Below are positions 1 to 4,950 of a stretch of DNA of 6,159 nt, piece by piece. The stretch spans positions 1 through 6,159 of the forward strand of contig CACYWX010000203.1 in assembly GCA_902778205.1 (NCBI GenBank), read 5' to 3'. The notes below the pieces were generated by a model. The model had not been told where the DNA came from. It did not search any database and worked only from the letters and a program-made list of their open reading frames with translations. The translations under genes and the position numbers were made by a program. The first letter of the stretch is position 1, and the number at the start of each line of letters is the position of its first letter. The stretch comes from an uncultured Ruminococcus sp. (GTDB lineage Bacteria > Bacillota > Clostridia > Oscillospirales > CAG-272).

Positions 1-1
1 C

Positions 2-136
2 TTCATGAACAACAATTTCATCAATCTGAACTATCTCAGGCTGTCCGTCGGCCCGGCGCTGGTCATCCTCGTGATTTTCGCGTTGCTGGGACTGCTGCTC
101 GGGCTCCGGGATAAGGACGAAGGGGGGCATGAATGA
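2..136 (+). CDS. C-terminal end of a membrane protein, probably the MalF-type sugar ABC transporter permease (partial)
   Basis: The first 44 codons of the window are open in frame 2 and end at TGA 134-136. The peptide begins FMNNNFINLNYLRLSVGPAL, then has one strongly hydrophobic segment (about residues 18-35, rich in L, V, I) and finishes with a short charged tail RDKDEGGHE. A last membrane helix with a short cytoplasmic tail is what the end of a permease would look like. The stop overlaps the start of the MalG-type permease by 4 bases (ATGA), implying translational coupling. Sugar ABC operons normally place the MalF-like permease just before the MalG-like one, so this identity rests mainly on position. 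The EAA loop that would prove it lies upstream of the window. Confidence 0.7.
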   Translation, partial: FMNNNFINLNYLRLSVGPALVILVIFALLGLLLGLRDKDEGGHE

Positions 137-1011
137 TGACAAGGCGTAAAAAAACGGGCGACATTGTCACCCTCGTCGTGTTGATCCTCATGTCCGTCGT
201 CGTGATTCTCCCCGTGCTGTTCATGGTCACGCACTCCTTCATGAGCGGAAACGAACTCACGGCGAGTTACGGCAAGATCCTCTCGTCCTCCAAGGATGAC
301 GAGGACGACACCCCCATCGAGATCGACGCGCACCTGATCCCCCGGGAGCCCTCCCTGAAAGGCTATTGGGACGTGTTCCTCGCAACGCCGGACTACCTCG
401 GCAAGTTCTGGCTGTCCCTCGGCCTTTGCGCGGCGATCACGGCGGGACAAACCCTGCTGGCCTGTCTCGGCGGGTACGGATTTGCGAAGTTCAAGTACCC
501 TGGGAAGAACCTGCTGTTTGCTCTCATGGTTCTGCTCATGATGCTCCCGCTGCAGGTCACGCTTGTGCCGAACTATATCGTGCTCGACAAGCTGAACATG
601 ATCGGCTCGTACTCAGCAATCATTTTGCCGGGGATCTGCTCTGCGTTCGGCGTGTTCCTTCTAACCCAGACCTTCAAGTCCATCCCCGATTCCGTTCTGG
701 AGGCCGCGCGTCTCGACGGGGCGAATCAGTTCAAAACGCTCCTACTCGTCGTGATCCCGCAGGCCAAAGCGGGGATTGCCTCCCTCGTGATCCTGAATTT
801 CATCGACACGTGGAACATGGTCGAACAACCGCTTGTGTTCCTGAAAGACAGATTAAAGTACCCGCTGTCGATCTTCCTCTCGCAGATCAAAAACGCCGAT
901 CTGAGCCGGGCGTTTGTGTGCGGCATTCTGGCCATGCTCCCCGTCCTGCTCCTGTTCCTGCACTTCAAGGACGCGCTCATGACCGGGATCGAGAACTCGG
1001 CGTTGAAATGA
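133..1011 (+). CDS. Carbohydrate ABC transporter permease, MalG family
   Basis: This 292-aa inner-membrane subunit would form, with a second permease, the channel through which a sugar delivered by a binding lipoprotein is imported using ATP. The signature is the cytoplasmic EAA loop at residues 190-215: EAARLDGA, then a conserved proline in VVIPQ, the contact site for the ATPase. Hydrophobic segments at about 11-33, 91-118, 127-147, 158-178, 202-224 and 258-277 fit the six-helix layout of MalG proteins. The length is normal. An acidic insert, SSKDDEDD (about 52-59), lies in the first external loop. Two adjacent ATGs (133 and 136) are possible; the G-run at 122-127 is the ribosome binding site for either. 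It overlaps the preceding gene by 4 bases. The substrate cannot be read from the sequence, and no ATPase gene is visible, which is common because such operons often share a distant ATPase. Confidence 0.93.
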   Translation: MMTRRKKTGDIVTLVVLILMSVVVILPVLFMVTHSFMSGNELTASYGKILSSSKDDEDDTPIEIDAHLIPREPSLKGYWDVFLATPDYLGKFWLSLGLCAAITAGQTLLACLGGYGFAKFKYPGKNLLFALMVLLMMLPLQVTLVPNYIVLDKLNMIGSYSAIILPGICSAFGVFLLTQTFKSIPDSVLEAARLDGANQFKTLLLVVIPQAKAGIASLVILNFIDTWNMVEQPLVFLKDRLKYPLSIFLSQIKNADLSRAFVCGILAMLPVLLLFLHFKDALMTGIENSALK

Positions 1012-1021
1012 GGTGAGCGGC

Positions 1022-1594
1022 ATGACAAGATCAAAGAAAATCCTCAATATCGCCACGGCAATTGTCGTCGGGCTTCTCATTGCTTGTACGGTCGCATCGT
1101 TTGCTATCCGCGCGCGGACCCAGCCGAAGGTGGAGACGGTCCAGCCCACGCAGTACAGCTTTGCTCTCGGGCAGGAGTGGGTCGACGTCCTCACCGTCCC
1201 GCGGAAGGCCGTGCTGTCCGAAACCCGCTCCTTCTTCGACGAGGAGGGGACGGAATACACCTACGAACAATACTACGTCTATGTCGCCACGTCCTCCCTC
1301 GGGCTTTTCGGAGAGGTCTACGACGCGGAGCGGATCAACGTGAACCCGTTCCCCATCGAGAACTACACGCCCGAGGACTATCAGCCGGAGACGGGGCTAT
1401 ACATCCGCTCGGGAAACGACTATATCAGTCTGGACGGCGAGGACGCGGCGGCCTACGGTTGGGATCCCTTCGCGGTGGGAGAGGATTTGATGCTCCTCTC
1501 GGGCGGCGGGGTGAATTACTGGCATTCTGTCATTGTGTCGGAACTGGACCGGGTGGAAGAGGGGATGAGGGTGAGGATGGAGAATCACCGATAA
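1022..1594 (+). CDS. Membrane-anchored extracytoplasmic protein of unknown function, 190 aa
   Basis: I do not recognise this protein with confidence. It has a short basic N-terminus (MTRSKK), one membrane helix at about residues 7-29, and an acidic, soluble remainder that should lie outside the cell. Within it, VPRKAVL (59-65) followed by YYVYVATSSLG (84-94) and the closing VEEGMRVRM loosely resemble the membrane-proximal beta domain of HlyD/RND-type periplasmic adaptor proteins. That comparison is by eye and weak; the usual coiled-coil hairpin and lipoyl domain are absent. ATG 1022 is chosen over GTG 1013 because AGGTGA at 1012-1017 sits at proper spacing before it. The gene starts 10 bases after the permease stop and shares its high GC, so it is very probably co-transcribed. 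It may be an accessory factor of the transporter. Confidence 0.75.
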   Translation: MTRSKKILNIATAIVVGLLIACTVASFAIRARTQPKVETVQPTQYSFALGQEWVDVLTVPRKAVLSETRSFFDEEGTEYTYEQYYVYVATSSLGLFGEVYDAERINVNPFPIENYTPEDYQPETGLYIRSGNDYISLDGEDAAAYGWDPFAVGEDLMLLSGGGVNYWHSVIVSELDRVEEGMRVRMENHR

Positions 1595-1615
1595 GATTTA
1601 TATAGGGATGTAGCA

Positions 1616-2584
1616 ATGAGAACGAAGAAGTTATCCGCCTGGATCATGATGTTGATGCTGCTGTTTTCAATGTGTGGCTGTCAAAAGGATATACCATCCA
1701 TTGCTTCCTCCGGCTTAACCCCAACAACAACTTCCGTTTCGTCGGAGGAACAGGTTGCGTTTCGCGGAACAAAAGCAGGCCTGCCGAAGGGGATGTACCT
1801 GTGTCCCACCGTAGAGCCATACACCAATGAAGATAGAATTCTCTGCCTTGCCTCGGAAATGATCGAAACCGAAGCGGAGGACGGAACCGTCGTCAACGGA
1901 GAGAAATATTCTCTTGTTACGTTGGAGCCAGACGGAAAGACACGGGAATCAGCACCTCTGAACTTCCCCGAAACCGCAGCGGTCATCGGCGGGGAAATCA
2001 CCGGAGACGGTTTTGCGCTCCTGACAATGTCCGATAGCATTGTGTCAGTGTTCACGCGGGATGCATCCGAGGATCGGACAAGCGGAGACCTAGCACCGCT
2101 TCTTACCGGAAAAGATCAGCAATTTGTCGCCCTTGACGCGGATGAACATGGGAATATATGGATAGCGGCAAGCCATGAAGTCCTGAAGCTGGACAAAGAT
2201 TTCTTGAAACGTTTTACCGTTCCGATGAACGGCTATGTGCGGGACATCGCTGCGACGGAGGACGGAGGTGCATGGGCCCTTGTGACAGACGCGGACATGA
2301 CGGCGCAGAGAGTGGAGCCGACCGGGATCCTGACCGACCGGATCCTCCTGGACAACAACGCTGGGTCTCTGGTTTCATGCGGCGATGTGCTGTACTGTGA
2401 TAGCACGAAAGGTATGAAAACCATAATGGAGATTACAGAATGCATTACTTCTATAAATTCCGATACTGCACACATCTTTACTGTATGCATACAGAGATGG
2501 TTTCATATAACAGTAACTGCACGGCAACAATGTGCAATCATATTATGTGACAAACAACAGCAAGGATTAACTAATCAAACTTAA
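1616..2584 (+). pseudogene. Lipoprotein with beta-propeller-like N-terminal region, probably truncated with a foreign C-terminal tail
   Basis: The frame opens with a lipoprotein signal: basic MRTKK, a hydrophobic core to residue 18, then MCGC, with Cys22 the likely lipidated residue. Residues ~60-260 are short beta-type repeats with small glycine/aspartate turns (for example TGDGFALL, DEHGNIWIA, EDGGAWALV) typical of propeller blades. In sugar ABC operons, a lipoprotein here is usually the solute-binding protein, so this may be the propeller front of a larger binding protein; that is inference. From about residue 265 (base ~2410) the DNA becomes AT-rich and the peptide loses its pattern, with many Q, C, T and I and no recognisable fold, before TAA at 2582-2584. 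The natural C-terminus appears to be missing. The start is ATG 1616, with a weak AGGG site at 1604-1607, 21 bases after the previous gene. GC is lower here than in the three genes before it. Confidence 0.7.
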
Positions 2585-2742
2585 TGTAATGTTAAAGCGC
2601 AGCAGATACAATATATAAACAAAAAAGAGTGGCCATACTATCTATCCTCAAAGCATCTCTCAAAACAATGTAACAGAATGTATTAAGCACATAATTGATA
2701 TATGTTCAAATATTGATTTCACTAACCGGAAGGCATCTCAAC
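2440..2742. other. AT-rich segment without a credible gene, next to the presumed junction
   Basis: This stretch is far richer in A and T than the DNA on both sides. The lipoprotein frame trails through its first half and stops at 2582-2584; that same frame stays open for another 29 codons after the stop. A second + frame is open from 2619 to 2822 but has no ATG. Neither gives a protein I recognise, so this may be decayed coding DNA or the terminal region of the element. The segment ends with GGAAGG (2728-2733), the ribosome binding site of the next gene. No clear promoter for that gene was found, although runs such as TTGATATATG near 2696-2705 are loosely promoter-like. Confidence 0.5.
2481..2494. 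repeat. Perfect 14-bp palindrome
   Basis: CTGTATGCATACAG reads identically on both strands. It lies in the AT-rich segment, about 70 bases inside the presumed left junction of the element. A palindrome of this size without a loop suits a dimeric DNA-binding protein rather than an RNA hairpin. It could be an operator or a recombinase or accessory-protein site, or chance. Confidence 0.6.
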
Positions 2743-2961
2743 ATGGAACGAAAAAACACCATATTCCGATTTCTCCCCTGTCCCATCTGTGGCACACAAA
2801 GCGATACCAAGGTTCTCCCTGAAACCGTCCTCGTCCGATACCCGCTTTTCTGCGCGAAGTGCAGGCAGGAATTTCTCGTAGATGTGGTCAATATGAAGAT
2901 GGTACTCAGTGACAGCGCGGACGAGCCTTCCGGGGATGCAGAAAACCAGCAAGAAGAATAA
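2743..2961 (+). CDS. Cysteine-rich KTR-type small zinc-ribbon protein, 72 aa
   Basis: The protein has two CxxC pairs, CPIC at residues 13-16 and CAKC at 37-40, spaced as in a zinc ribbon. The block TKVLPETVLVRYPLFC, followed by the second CxxC and the segment FLVDV, matches my memory of the cysteine-rich KTR domain family: small proteins of 60-75 aa found in Firmicutes mobile elements, often near resistance genes. Their molecular role is unknown. The C-terminal 20 residues are acidic and probably disordered. ATG 2743 is preferred over an upstream in-frame ATG at 2695 because GGAAGG (2728-2733) lies 9 bases before it and homologues start just before the first CxxC. It is transcribed toward the XRE gene and has its own terminator just after the stop. 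Confidence 0.85.
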   Translation: MERKNTIFRFLPCPICGTQSDTKVLPETVLVRYPLFCAKCRQEFLVDVVNMKMVLSDSADEPSGDAENQQEE

Positions 2962-2967
2962 GTAATC

Positions 2968-3009
2968 CCCGCGCCGGGAAGCCGATCCGGTTTTCTCGAC
3001 GCGGGTTTT
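2968..3009 (+). terminator. Rho-independent terminator after the KTR-type gene
   Basis: CCCGCG (2968-2973) pairs with CGCGGG (3000-3005), and inner CCGG copies (2974-2977 and 2987-2990) can pair within the loop. TTTT follows at 3006-3009. It begins 7 bases after the KTR stop and lies between two convergent genes. On the opposite strand the stem is not followed by a T-run, so it mainly serves the + strand. Confidence 0.75.
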
Positions 3010-3013
3010 CTGC

Positions 3014-3364
3014 CTATTTGCTGTCCTTCGTGCGGAGAGTTCTGAGTATTGCTTCTATCGCCGGGTACAAAGCTTCAGCTTCTTCTTCCGAGCAGCCATC
3101 GACCAGTCTCCGCACACGATTCAGCCACGGAGCCTCATTGAGCATTTCCGGGTTGAAAATCAATCGGGCATCGATATTCAATTCCCGCACTAGCGGAAAG
3201 AGGACTTCGAGCTTTGGATTCCCGCGACCATTCTCGATGTTGAGTACAGTACGGTTTGCTGCATCAATCGACGACGCCAGTTCGCTCTGGGTGATTCCGC
3301 TCTTCACGCGGGCTTCCTTCACCACGTTTCCTAGAATAATGGAGTATTCTGGTATTTCTTTCAT
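3014..3364 (-). CDS. XRE/Cro-type helix-turn-helix transcriptional regulator, 116 aa
   Basis: Residues ~11-66 form a classic Cro/cI-type HTH: LGNVVKEARVKSGITQSELA, then a recognition helix around AANRTVLNIENGRGNP. The T-Q-S-E-L-A and I-E-N-G-R-G-N-P blocks are family hallmarks. The remaining ~50 residues are helical and acidic (SEEEAEALYPAIEAIL) and may serve dimerisation. The start ATG (3362-3364, minus strand) has AGGTGA 8 bases upstream. A good promoter and an overlapping inverted repeat lie just upstream, so autoregulation is likely. In such elements, XRE proteins commonly repress recombinase or transfer genes; the divergent leader and sigma-like gene are the nearest plausible targets. 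The gene ends 5 bases beyond the terminator of the convergent KTR gene. Confidence 0.92.
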   Translation of the reverse strand: MKEIPEYSIILGNVVKEARVKSGITQSELASSIDAANRTVLNIENGRGNPKLEVLFPLVRELNIDARLIFNPEMLNEAPWLNRVRRLVDGCSEEEAEALYPAIEAILRTLRTKDSK

Positions 3365-3402
3365 CTGGATTCACCTCATAGGTAATCTTTGCTATATTTA
3401 AT

Positions 3403-3431
3403 ATTTTACACCATGATTCGTATTTTGTCGA
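3403..3431 (-). promoter_or_regulatory. Sigma-A-type promoter of the XRE regulator gene
   Basis: On the minus strand, the -35 element TCGACA (complement of 3426-3431) and the -10 element TAAAAT (complement of 3403-3408) are separated by exactly 17 bases. The -10 lies about 40 bases before the XRE start codon. The surrounding DNA is AT-rich, as expected of a promoter. Confidence 0.65.
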
Positions 3432-3447
3432 TAAACTGCATTTTATC
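3430..3447. promoter_or_regulatory. Inverted repeat, possible XRE operator
   Basis: GATAAA (3430-3435) and TTTATC (3442-3447) form a 6+6 inverted repeat with a 6-base spacer. It overlaps the -35 box of the XRE promoter and would also sit in any promoter firing rightward into the leader at 3457 and beyond. A repressor bound here could control both directions. No binding evidence exists beyond position and symmetry. Confidence 0.45.
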
Positions 3448-3456
3448 AAAAATGTG

Positions 3457-3540
3457 TAATATAGTTCATCTTATAGAGGGTCAGATATGAAACCAAGTAG
3501 GCACAGGATTGAAGGCAGGTACAGCCGAATACATCTCTGA
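3457..3540 (+). other. Possible leader peptide (17 codons) with its own ribosome binding site and weak promoter
   Basis: GAGGG (3476-3480) stands 6 bases before ATG 3487, which opens a short frame MKPSRHRIEGRYSRIHL ending at TGA 3538-3540. It is basic, with four arginines. A -10-like TAATAT lies at 3457-3462, but only a poor -35 is visible; an alternative pair is TTGTCG at 3425-3430 with AAAAAT at 3448-3453. The frame is too short to trust alone. Its interest comes from the strong terminator 65 bases downstream, which gives a leader-ORF plus terminator layout like transcription attenuation upstream of the sigma-like gene. Confidence 0.3.
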
Positions 3541-3603
3541 GCCTGCGTCTGGCCAACAATCCCTTCTTAGGTGAACCGGAATTCACTATTCTATATACAT
3601 TTC

Positions 3604-3640
3604 AAGCGTATATCGTTTTTCAGACGGTATGCGCTTTTTC
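3604..3640 (+). terminator. Strong Rho-independent terminator-like hairpin upstream of the sigma-like gene
   Basis: AGCGTATATCGT (3605-3616) pairs with ACGGTATGCGCT (3624-3635) over 12 base pairs, two of them G-U. The loop is 7 bases (TTTTCAG). A T-run (3635-3639) follows directly, and A3604-T3636 can extend the stem. This is a canonical intrinsic terminator on the + strand. The upstream gene on this strand, the KTR gene, already has its own terminator 600 bases earlier. This one therefore ends a short leader transcript starting near 3465 or acts as an attenuator for the gene at 3723. Confidence 0.75.
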
Positions 3641-3655
3641 CTTTCCTATCGTCCC

Positions 3656-3669
3656 GCGATCACGATCGC
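3656..3669. repeat. Small inverted repeat in the sigma-like gene leader
   Basis: GCGATC (3656-3661) and GATCGC (3664-3669) are perfect inverse copies with a 2-base centre. The site lies between the terminator and the ribosome-binding-site hairpin. It is too tight to fold as RNA, so if it is functional it would be a protein-binding site. Confidence 0.3.
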
Positions 3670-3675
3670 CGCCTG

Positions 3676-3714
3676 TCCGTTTCGTTTTCAACCCAAATCT
3701 TGAAACGAAACGGA
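3676..3714 (+). promoter_or_regulatory. Long hairpin abutting the ribosome binding site of the sigma-like gene
   Basis: TCCGTTTCGTTT (3676-3687) pairs perfectly over 12 bases with AAACGAAACGGA (3703-3714). A TCA/TGA pairing continues past a one-base bulge, leaving a loop of about 10 bases. The 3' arm ends inside the purine-rich GGAGAAAGG (3712-3720) that serves ATG 3723, so the fold could limit or position ribosome access. No T-run follows on either strand, so it is not a terminator. As DNA it could equally be an operator. Confidence 0.6.
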
Positions 3715-3722
3715 GAAAGGAT

Positions 3723-4202
3723 ATGAAAAGGAAAAAGAGCGACTACGCTCTCAACAAAGAAGCACCTGATGCCATCGTGTATCAGGATGCCTACGACAAT
3801 ATAGAACCCCTGACCTCTGAGCAATTCAGCTCTGCGGAAGAGTTTCTCAAGTGGAAGAGATGGTCGGACGAGAACTACCACGAGCAGGAGAAAAAGAACA
3901 ACATTGCCGAAAAACACACGGTTCCCCTGTCCGATGTTCCCGAAGCGAAGGTCGCAGAACCCTCCCATGAAGCACAGATCGCAGAGGACAAAGCAGAAGC
4001 GGAGCGGCTGGAAGAGCTAAAAAGACTGCTGTATGAGGTTCAAGATTTGATCTCTGAAAAGCAGTTCCGGAGACTCTGGATGTGGCGCGTGGACAGAATG
4101 AGGGAGGAAGAAATCGCCAAGATCGAAGGAATCCGTCAGCAGAATGTCTCGAAGAGCATCCAAGCCGCTTTGAAAACAATTTGTGAACATTTCAAAAAAT
4201 AG
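3723..4202 (+). CDS. Sigma-70 region 4-like helix-turn-helix regulator of a mobile element, 159 aa
   Basis: The C-terminal ~50 residues (107-157) read as a sigma region 4 HTH: LISEKQFRRLWMWRVDRMRE, then EEIAKIEGIRQQNVSKSIQAA, where the second helix pair would contact promoter DNA. The N-terminal half (KRKKSDYALNKEAPDAIVY, then EEFLKWKRWSDENYHEQEKK) matches a family I remember from clostridial transposons and islands, usually annotated as a sigma-70 family or sigma-like HTH protein. A charged coiled stretch (about 83-107) links the parts. There is no region 2 for -10 recognition, so it may act as an activator or partial sigma. The ribosome binding site GAGAAAGG ends 2 bases before ATG 3723. 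No ordinary promoter is visible between the terminator at 3604-3640 and this gene. It stops at TAG, after which the frame remains open for 22 more codons. Confidence 0.82.
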   Translation: MKRKKSDYALNKEAPDAIVYQDAYDNIEPLTSEQFSSAEEFLKWKRWSDENYHEQEKKNNIAEKHTVPLSDVPEAKVAEPSHEAQIAEDKAEAERLEELKRLLYEVQDLISEKQFRRLWMWRVDRMREEEIAKIEGIRQQNVSKSIQAALKTICEHFKK

Positions 4203-4271
4203 CCCGAAAGAGGGTGTAAAAACAGCCAAAAAAATCCATATAGTGAGGGGCAACATAAATCCCGGTTCTGA
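4203..4271 (+). other. In-frame open extension after the TAG of the sigma-like gene
   Basis: After TAG 4200-4202 the same frame continues for 22 codons (PERGCKNSQKNPYSEG and a few more) to TGA 4269-4271. From memory, related mobile-element proteins carry a C-terminal tail with a similar YSEG-type sequence. The TAG may therefore be a recent truncation, a readthrough point, or simply the natural end with conserved DNA beyond it. I cannot decide between these from this window. Confidence 0.3.
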
Positions 4272-4321
4272 CCGAGCGATCCTCCGTGTCCCTCCCCCTG
4301 TTCATTGAAAACCGCATAGAC

Positions 4322-4561
4322 CATGACACAGGCACAGACCCCGCGCGATAGCGGCATGAGGACGGCGCCATGACGGACTATTGTCCCGAGCGATCCACGG
4401 ACCTCTGAATCGGTTCCGGCTGAACCGGGCGCGACGACACGCGCGGGCGATACGCAACTCCAGCTACGGCCTCCCACTGACTTGCGGGGGGACACGGCGA
4501 TTCCCGTCTTGTGCGGTTTCGCGGTGCCGGGACAGCTCTGCCAAGGGTGGCCTGTGTCATG
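4322..4561 (+). ncRNA. Candidate structured noncoding RNA or DNA element, closed by a 12-bp inverted repeat
   Basis: CATGACACAGGC (4322-4333) is perfectly complementary to GCCTGTGTCATG (4550-4561), 216 bases apart. Inside are further hairpins: CCGC/GCGG (4341-4344 with 4351-4354), CGGTTC/GAACCG (4411-4416 with 4422-4427), GCGCG/CGCGC (4429-4433 with 4440-4444), CCTCCC/GGGGGG with one G-U (4470-4475 with 4486-4491) and TCCCG/CGGGA (4502-4506 with 4528-4532). A long outer stem enclosing several short hairpins is the pattern of a multi-branched structured RNA. Frames crossing it on either strand have protein composition unlike real genes (many R, P, S, C) and no good ribosome binding site. From memory, very similar DNA recurs before recombinase genes in clostridial elements. 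Strand is assumed from the neighbours. Alternatives are an origin of transfer or a recombination site. Confidence 0.4.
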
Positions 4562-4608
4562 CCCGCGCCGGGGGAGGTGACAAATACGGCGGTAAACCCA
4601 TCTATATC

Positions 4609-4629
4609 TATCTGATTCAGGATCAGATA
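4609..4629 (+). repeat. Hairpin 1 upstream of the small gene at 4711
   Basis: TATCTGAT (4609-4616) pairs perfectly with ATCAGATA (4622-4629) around a 5-base loop TCAGG. It lies two bases before a second, stronger hairpin, so the two would stack in the leader RNA. Confidence 0.6.
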
Positions 4630-4631
4630 CC

Positions 4632-4665
4632 ATGCGCCGACTGTGCTTCGTCATAGTCGGCGCAT
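4632..4665 (+). promoter_or_regulatory. Hairpin 2: strong 11-14 bp stem with a CTTCGT loop upstream of the small gene at 4711
   Basis: ATGCGCCGACT (4632-4642) is perfectly complementary to AGTCGGCGCAT (4655-4665). The stem extends inward by a G-U, a T-A and a G-C pair, leaving a CTTCGT loop. It is the most stable hairpin in the region. No T-run follows (TCATGTGG), so it is not a standard terminator. With hairpin 1 it forms a tandem pair 46 bases before ATG 4711, and could be an RNA-processing, stability or regulatory element, or a site recognised as folded DNA. Confidence 0.65.
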
Positions 4666-4710
4666 TCATGTGGTCCCGAATCCCATCATTTCATCAGAAG
4701 GAGAACGAAT

Positions 4711-4932
4711 ATGAATCCGAATCCATCCGAACAGCATCCGGAAGACGAAACCCTCGTCGATATACGGGATGTATCCGTTGATCCGTCCCTGCCGCGGGAG
4801 GAACGAATCGCTTCGTTCGTGAAGCAGATCGGGAATCCCTACCGGTTCCGGTGCGGCGACTTCATCGTCAACGCCAGCTTCCCGGAGAAAGGTCCCTCCA
4901 TAGAAGATTGTCTGCGGGGGATCCTCCGGTGA
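4711..4932 (+). CDS. Small conserved-looking protein upstream of the recombinase, 73 aa, function unknown
   Basis: The 73-aa product starts with a polar tail (MNPNPSEQHPEDE), then carries LVDIRDVSVDPSLPREERIA (residues 15-34), FVKQIGNPYRFRCGDFIVN (36-54) and an acidic end around SIEDCLRGIL. The pattern VDIRDV, a P-x-x-E-R motif, QI-NPY, then a Cys/Gly turn matches a small-protein family that I recall lying just before large serine recombinase genes in clostridial elements. No function is known to me. A recombination directionality factor is attractive by size and position, but nothing in the sequence proves it. The ribosome binding site AAGGAG (4698-4703) is 7 bases before ATG. The gene is 129 bases upstream of, and in the same direction as, the recombinase. 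Confidence 0.8.
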   Translation: MNPNPSEQHPEDETLVDIRDVSVDPSLPREERIASFVKQIGNPYRFRCGDFIVNASFPEKGPSIEDCLRGILR

Positions 4933-4950
4933 TGCGGCATCCTTGCGATC

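Noticed and set aside
366..1016. Long + strand frame overlapping the MalG-type permease
   Set aside because: It lies in another frame of a clearly identified permease, has an R/P-rich composition without membrane helices, and is a shadow of the GC-rich gene.
1013..1021. GTG start for the 190-aa gene, giving three extra residues
   Set aside because: The AGGTGA site overlaps this GTG; it is correctly spaced only for ATG 1022.
2695..2742. Upstream in-frame ATG for the KTR-type gene
   Set aside because: It has no ribosome binding site, and the added 16 residues lie in AT-rich DNA before a well-placed GGAAGG site for ATG 2743.
2619..2822. 67-codon + frame without a start codon in the AT-rich segment
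   Set aside because: There is no ATG or ribosome binding site, it overlaps the KTR gene in another frame, and no family is recognised. It might be a decayed remnant, but this is not supportable.
4381..4656. 91-codon + frame across the structured region
   Set aside because: It has no ribosome binding site, its composition is unusual (R, C, G, S), and it overlaps numerous inverted repeats; it is more likely noncoding.
4136..4669. 177-codon minus-strand frame across the sigma-like gene end and structured region
   Set aside because: It overlaps a supported gene on the other strand, has no recognisable domains, and its composition is that of an antisense shadow.
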